Program-made: the position numbers and the translations under genes
The notes under the pieces: model-generated
What the model was told of the DNA's origin: nothing
Databases searched by the model: none
Seen by the model: only the letters and a program-made list of their open reading frames with translations
Origin: CAMCXT01 sp040403315
GTDB lineage: Bacteria > Bacteroidota > Bacteroidia > M30B66
Assembly (NCBI GenBank): GCA_040403315.1
Contig: JBBAKX010000001.1
Coordinates: 620,001 to 684,000 of the forward strand
DNA: 64,000 nt
Reading direction: 5' to 3'
Shown here: in pieces, positions 62,610-64,000 of the stretch
Position numbering within the stretch: the stretch's first letter is position 1
How the letters are laid out: every line of letters begins with the position of its first letter

Positions 62610-64000
62610 TTAGCTATTGCGTTTCACTTCTTTTCCTTTGCGGAGAAGCTTCATTTCGTCTACGATATGCCCTGCACCGCCCAATTTGTCGATCAAGAAC
62701 AATACATAGCGAATATCTGCTGAGATGGTTCTTTGAACTTGGTCTTCGAAGAAAATATCTCCACTCATAGCTTCCCAGTTTCCGTCGAATGCACAGCCGA
62801 TCAAGTGACCTTTTCCGTTCACAACCATACTTCCAGAGTTTCCTCCTGTGATGTCGTTCGTTGAGATGAAGCAGGTTACAAGTTCACCATTGCTACCGTA
62901 GATACCGTAATCTTTAGCATTGTAAAGTTGCTTCAGTTTAGCTGGTACCACAAATTCAGGATTTGTAGGGTCTTCTTTTTCTATCACACCTTTCAATGTG
63001 GTGTATTCTTCATATTCAACAGCATCTCTTGGGTCGTATTCTTTGATCTGACCATAAGTTAAACGCATCGTTGAATTCGCATTTGGATAGAAATTTTTGT
63101 CAGGCATCATCTCACGCAACCCAGCAACAAATGCACGATTTCCGCGCTCAATGCGACTTTGGATTTCTGAAATCTGCGGACGGAAATTCGCCATGTAATT
63201 ATCCAATACACTTCCACTGAAAACCACTGCAGGATCGTTGGTTAAAACCGACGCGGATGGGCTATCGAGAAACTTGTTGAACTTATCAGCTGAGGCAAAA
63301 ACCGAACGATTGTATATGTCGGCTACATAAGCTTTGTAATCGTTGTTCCACTTTTTGCGAATCGTATCGAAGATTGGTGCTTGTTGGTCGAGTGGGATTT
63401 CTGCTGCATACATTGCAATCATTGCTTCCATCAACTTCATATCGGTTGGCTGATTGTAGTCTTTGTACATCGCTGCAACTTCAGCTCTAATTTCAGCAAT
63501 CGCACCTGCCATTTCAGCTGGGTTTGAAGAGTCTGCAAGCATTTCCTTCATTTGGCTCATTTGGAAAGCAATCGATCCAATTGAAGCACCTTGGAGAATT
63601 GCTTCGTTCAAGTAAGTTCTGTTCAAGGTTACTTTTCTCAATTCGCTATATGCCTTTTCAATTTCCGATAAAGCACTTCCGTATTTTGCTTGGCGTTCAG
63701 GATTTTCTCCTGCCCAAACTTTAAACTTGGTTTCTAAATCAGTCTTCTTTTGAACCACATTGTTGTTTTTCAACTGCTGCGATTGTCCGATGAAGTACTT
63801 CCAGTAATTCGCTGTTTGCGCATAGGTTGCAGCATATTTGATACGAATATCAGTGCTTGCATCCATGTCTTCTTTCATCAGCTTTAGCTTCTTGTCGCGA
63901 ATTTTCACAACAGCCGGATTGCTAATATCCAAGGCCATTTGAACACCATATGAGGTTAAATAACGATCAGTTTGGCCAGGATAACCCATTACCATCGTAA
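62610..64000 (-). CDS. S46-family dipeptidyl-peptidase, 3' part (DPP7-like)
   Basis: Partial: the gene runs off the right edge, leaving about 460 C-terminal residues. S46 peptidases release dipeptides from peptide N-termini in the periplasm. The visible helical part (GYPGQTDRYLTSYGVQMALD, MKEDMDASTDIRIKYAATYA) leads to the chymotrypsin-fold end with the catalytic serine in ITGGNSGSMVVNGKG (codon 62835-62837). Eighteen residues on, FDGNWEAMSGD has glycine (62781-62783). This is the position of Gly673 in Porphyromonas DPP7 versus Arg673 in DPP11, so hydrophobic rather than acidic P1 preference is expected. The His and Asp of the triad lie outside the window. Confidence 0.93.
   Translation of the reverse strand, partial: TMVMGYPGQTDRYLTSYGVQMALDISNPAVVKIRDKKLKLMKEDMDASTDIRIKYAATYAQTANYWKYFIGQSQQLKNNNVVQKKTDLETKFKVWAGENPERQAKYGSALSEIEKAYSELRKVTLNRTYLNEAILQGASIGSIAFQMSQMKEMLADSSNPAEMAGAIAEIRAEVAAMYKDYNQPTDMKLMEAMIAMYAAEIPLDQQAPIFDTIRKKWNNDYKAYVADIYNRSVFASADKFNKFLDSPSASVLTNDPAVVFSGSVLDNYMANFRPQISEIQSRIERGNRAFVAGLREMMPDKNFYPNANSTMRLTYGQIKEYDPRDAVEYEEYTTLKGVIEKEDPTNPEFVVPAKLKQLYNAKDYGIYGSNGELVTCFISTNDITGGNSGSMVVNGKGHLIGCAFDGNWEAMSGDIFFEDQVQRTISADIRYVLFLIDKLGGAGHIVDEMKLLRKGKEVKRNS

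Noticed and set aside
1..64000. tRNA or rRNA genes
   Set aside because: I looked for T-loop GTTCGANTC-like cores and found none in a tRNA-like context; no rRNA sequence was recognised.

Overview
This 64-kb window comes from a Bacteroidota chromosome, most likely a Flavobacteriales-type free-living heterotroph. The evidence is type IX secretion (T9SS) sorting domains on at least five proteins (both the FNPN-type A tail and the gliding-motility type B tail), a SusC/SusD pair, an S46 dipeptidyl-peptidase, WG-repeat and TPR-HTH proteins, promoters of the Bacteroidota form TTTG-N18..20-TAnnTTTG, and a general lack of Shine-Dalgarno sequences. Exactly 100 Ns at 44092-44191 show that this is a scaffolded draft or metagenome assembly. 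I saw no rRNA, tRNA, CRISPR array, prophage or insertion sequence.

Layout. 1-3 kb: 3' part of feoB and an MFS permease. 3-5.6 kb: kynU-kmo (kynurenine pathway) on the minus strand, divergent from recQ. 8.4-11.6 kb: a large T9SS type B secreted protein and riboflavin synthase. 11.7-15.7 kb: a probable light/B12-responsive carotenoid module consisting of a CarH-like MerR regulator, an ECF sigma factor behind an elaborate operator, phytoene synthase, ispH and an SRPBCC protein. 15.8 kb: a RidA-family protein resembling 2-aminomuconate deaminase. 16.3-21.7 kb: a TPR-HTH sensor translationally coupled to a WG-repeat protein, followed by a WG paralogue and an extragenic palindromic element. 21.8-31.7 kb: housekeeping genes (asnS, rpoN, sufA-sufB without sufC/D, transporters, an MBL hydrolase). 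31.8-36.5 kb: a TolB-propeller/outer-membrane-barrel protein, a half-size TSUP permease and an M20 amidohydrolase. 36.5-39.3 kb: hemA and a hemC-hemD fusion. 39.7-43.6 kb: an XRE regulator with a 20-bp palindrome upstream, a lipopolysaccharide-type glycosyltransferase, gmhA and comM. 43.7-45.9 kb: a damaged SBBP-repeat T9SS gene containing the assembly gap. 46-51.4 kb: a PhnA-like protein, a secreted nuclease, an ALDH7 dehydrogenase, a lipoprotein and nhaD. 51.5-61.3 kb: a starch/alpha-glucan utilisation locus (secreted starch-binding proteins, GH13 amylase, SusC, SusD). 61.3-64 kb: two small outer-membrane barrels and the 3' part of an S46 peptidase.

Functional picture. The cell takes up ferrous iron, degrades tryptophan through kynurenine and probably lysine through alpha-aminoadipate semialdehyde, makes haem and isoprenoids, and digests alpha-glucans outside the cell with T9SS-exported enzymes and binding modules feeding a SusCD pump. 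The most distinctive regulatory element is the region in front of the sigma gene: a perfect 16-bp inverted repeat that brackets a recognisable promoter, downstream of a MerR protein that keeps both cobalamin-binding signatures. The most useful technical finding is that the N gap is probably not a real gap: both sides end in the same 25 bp, and collapsing them restores an open reading frame exactly.
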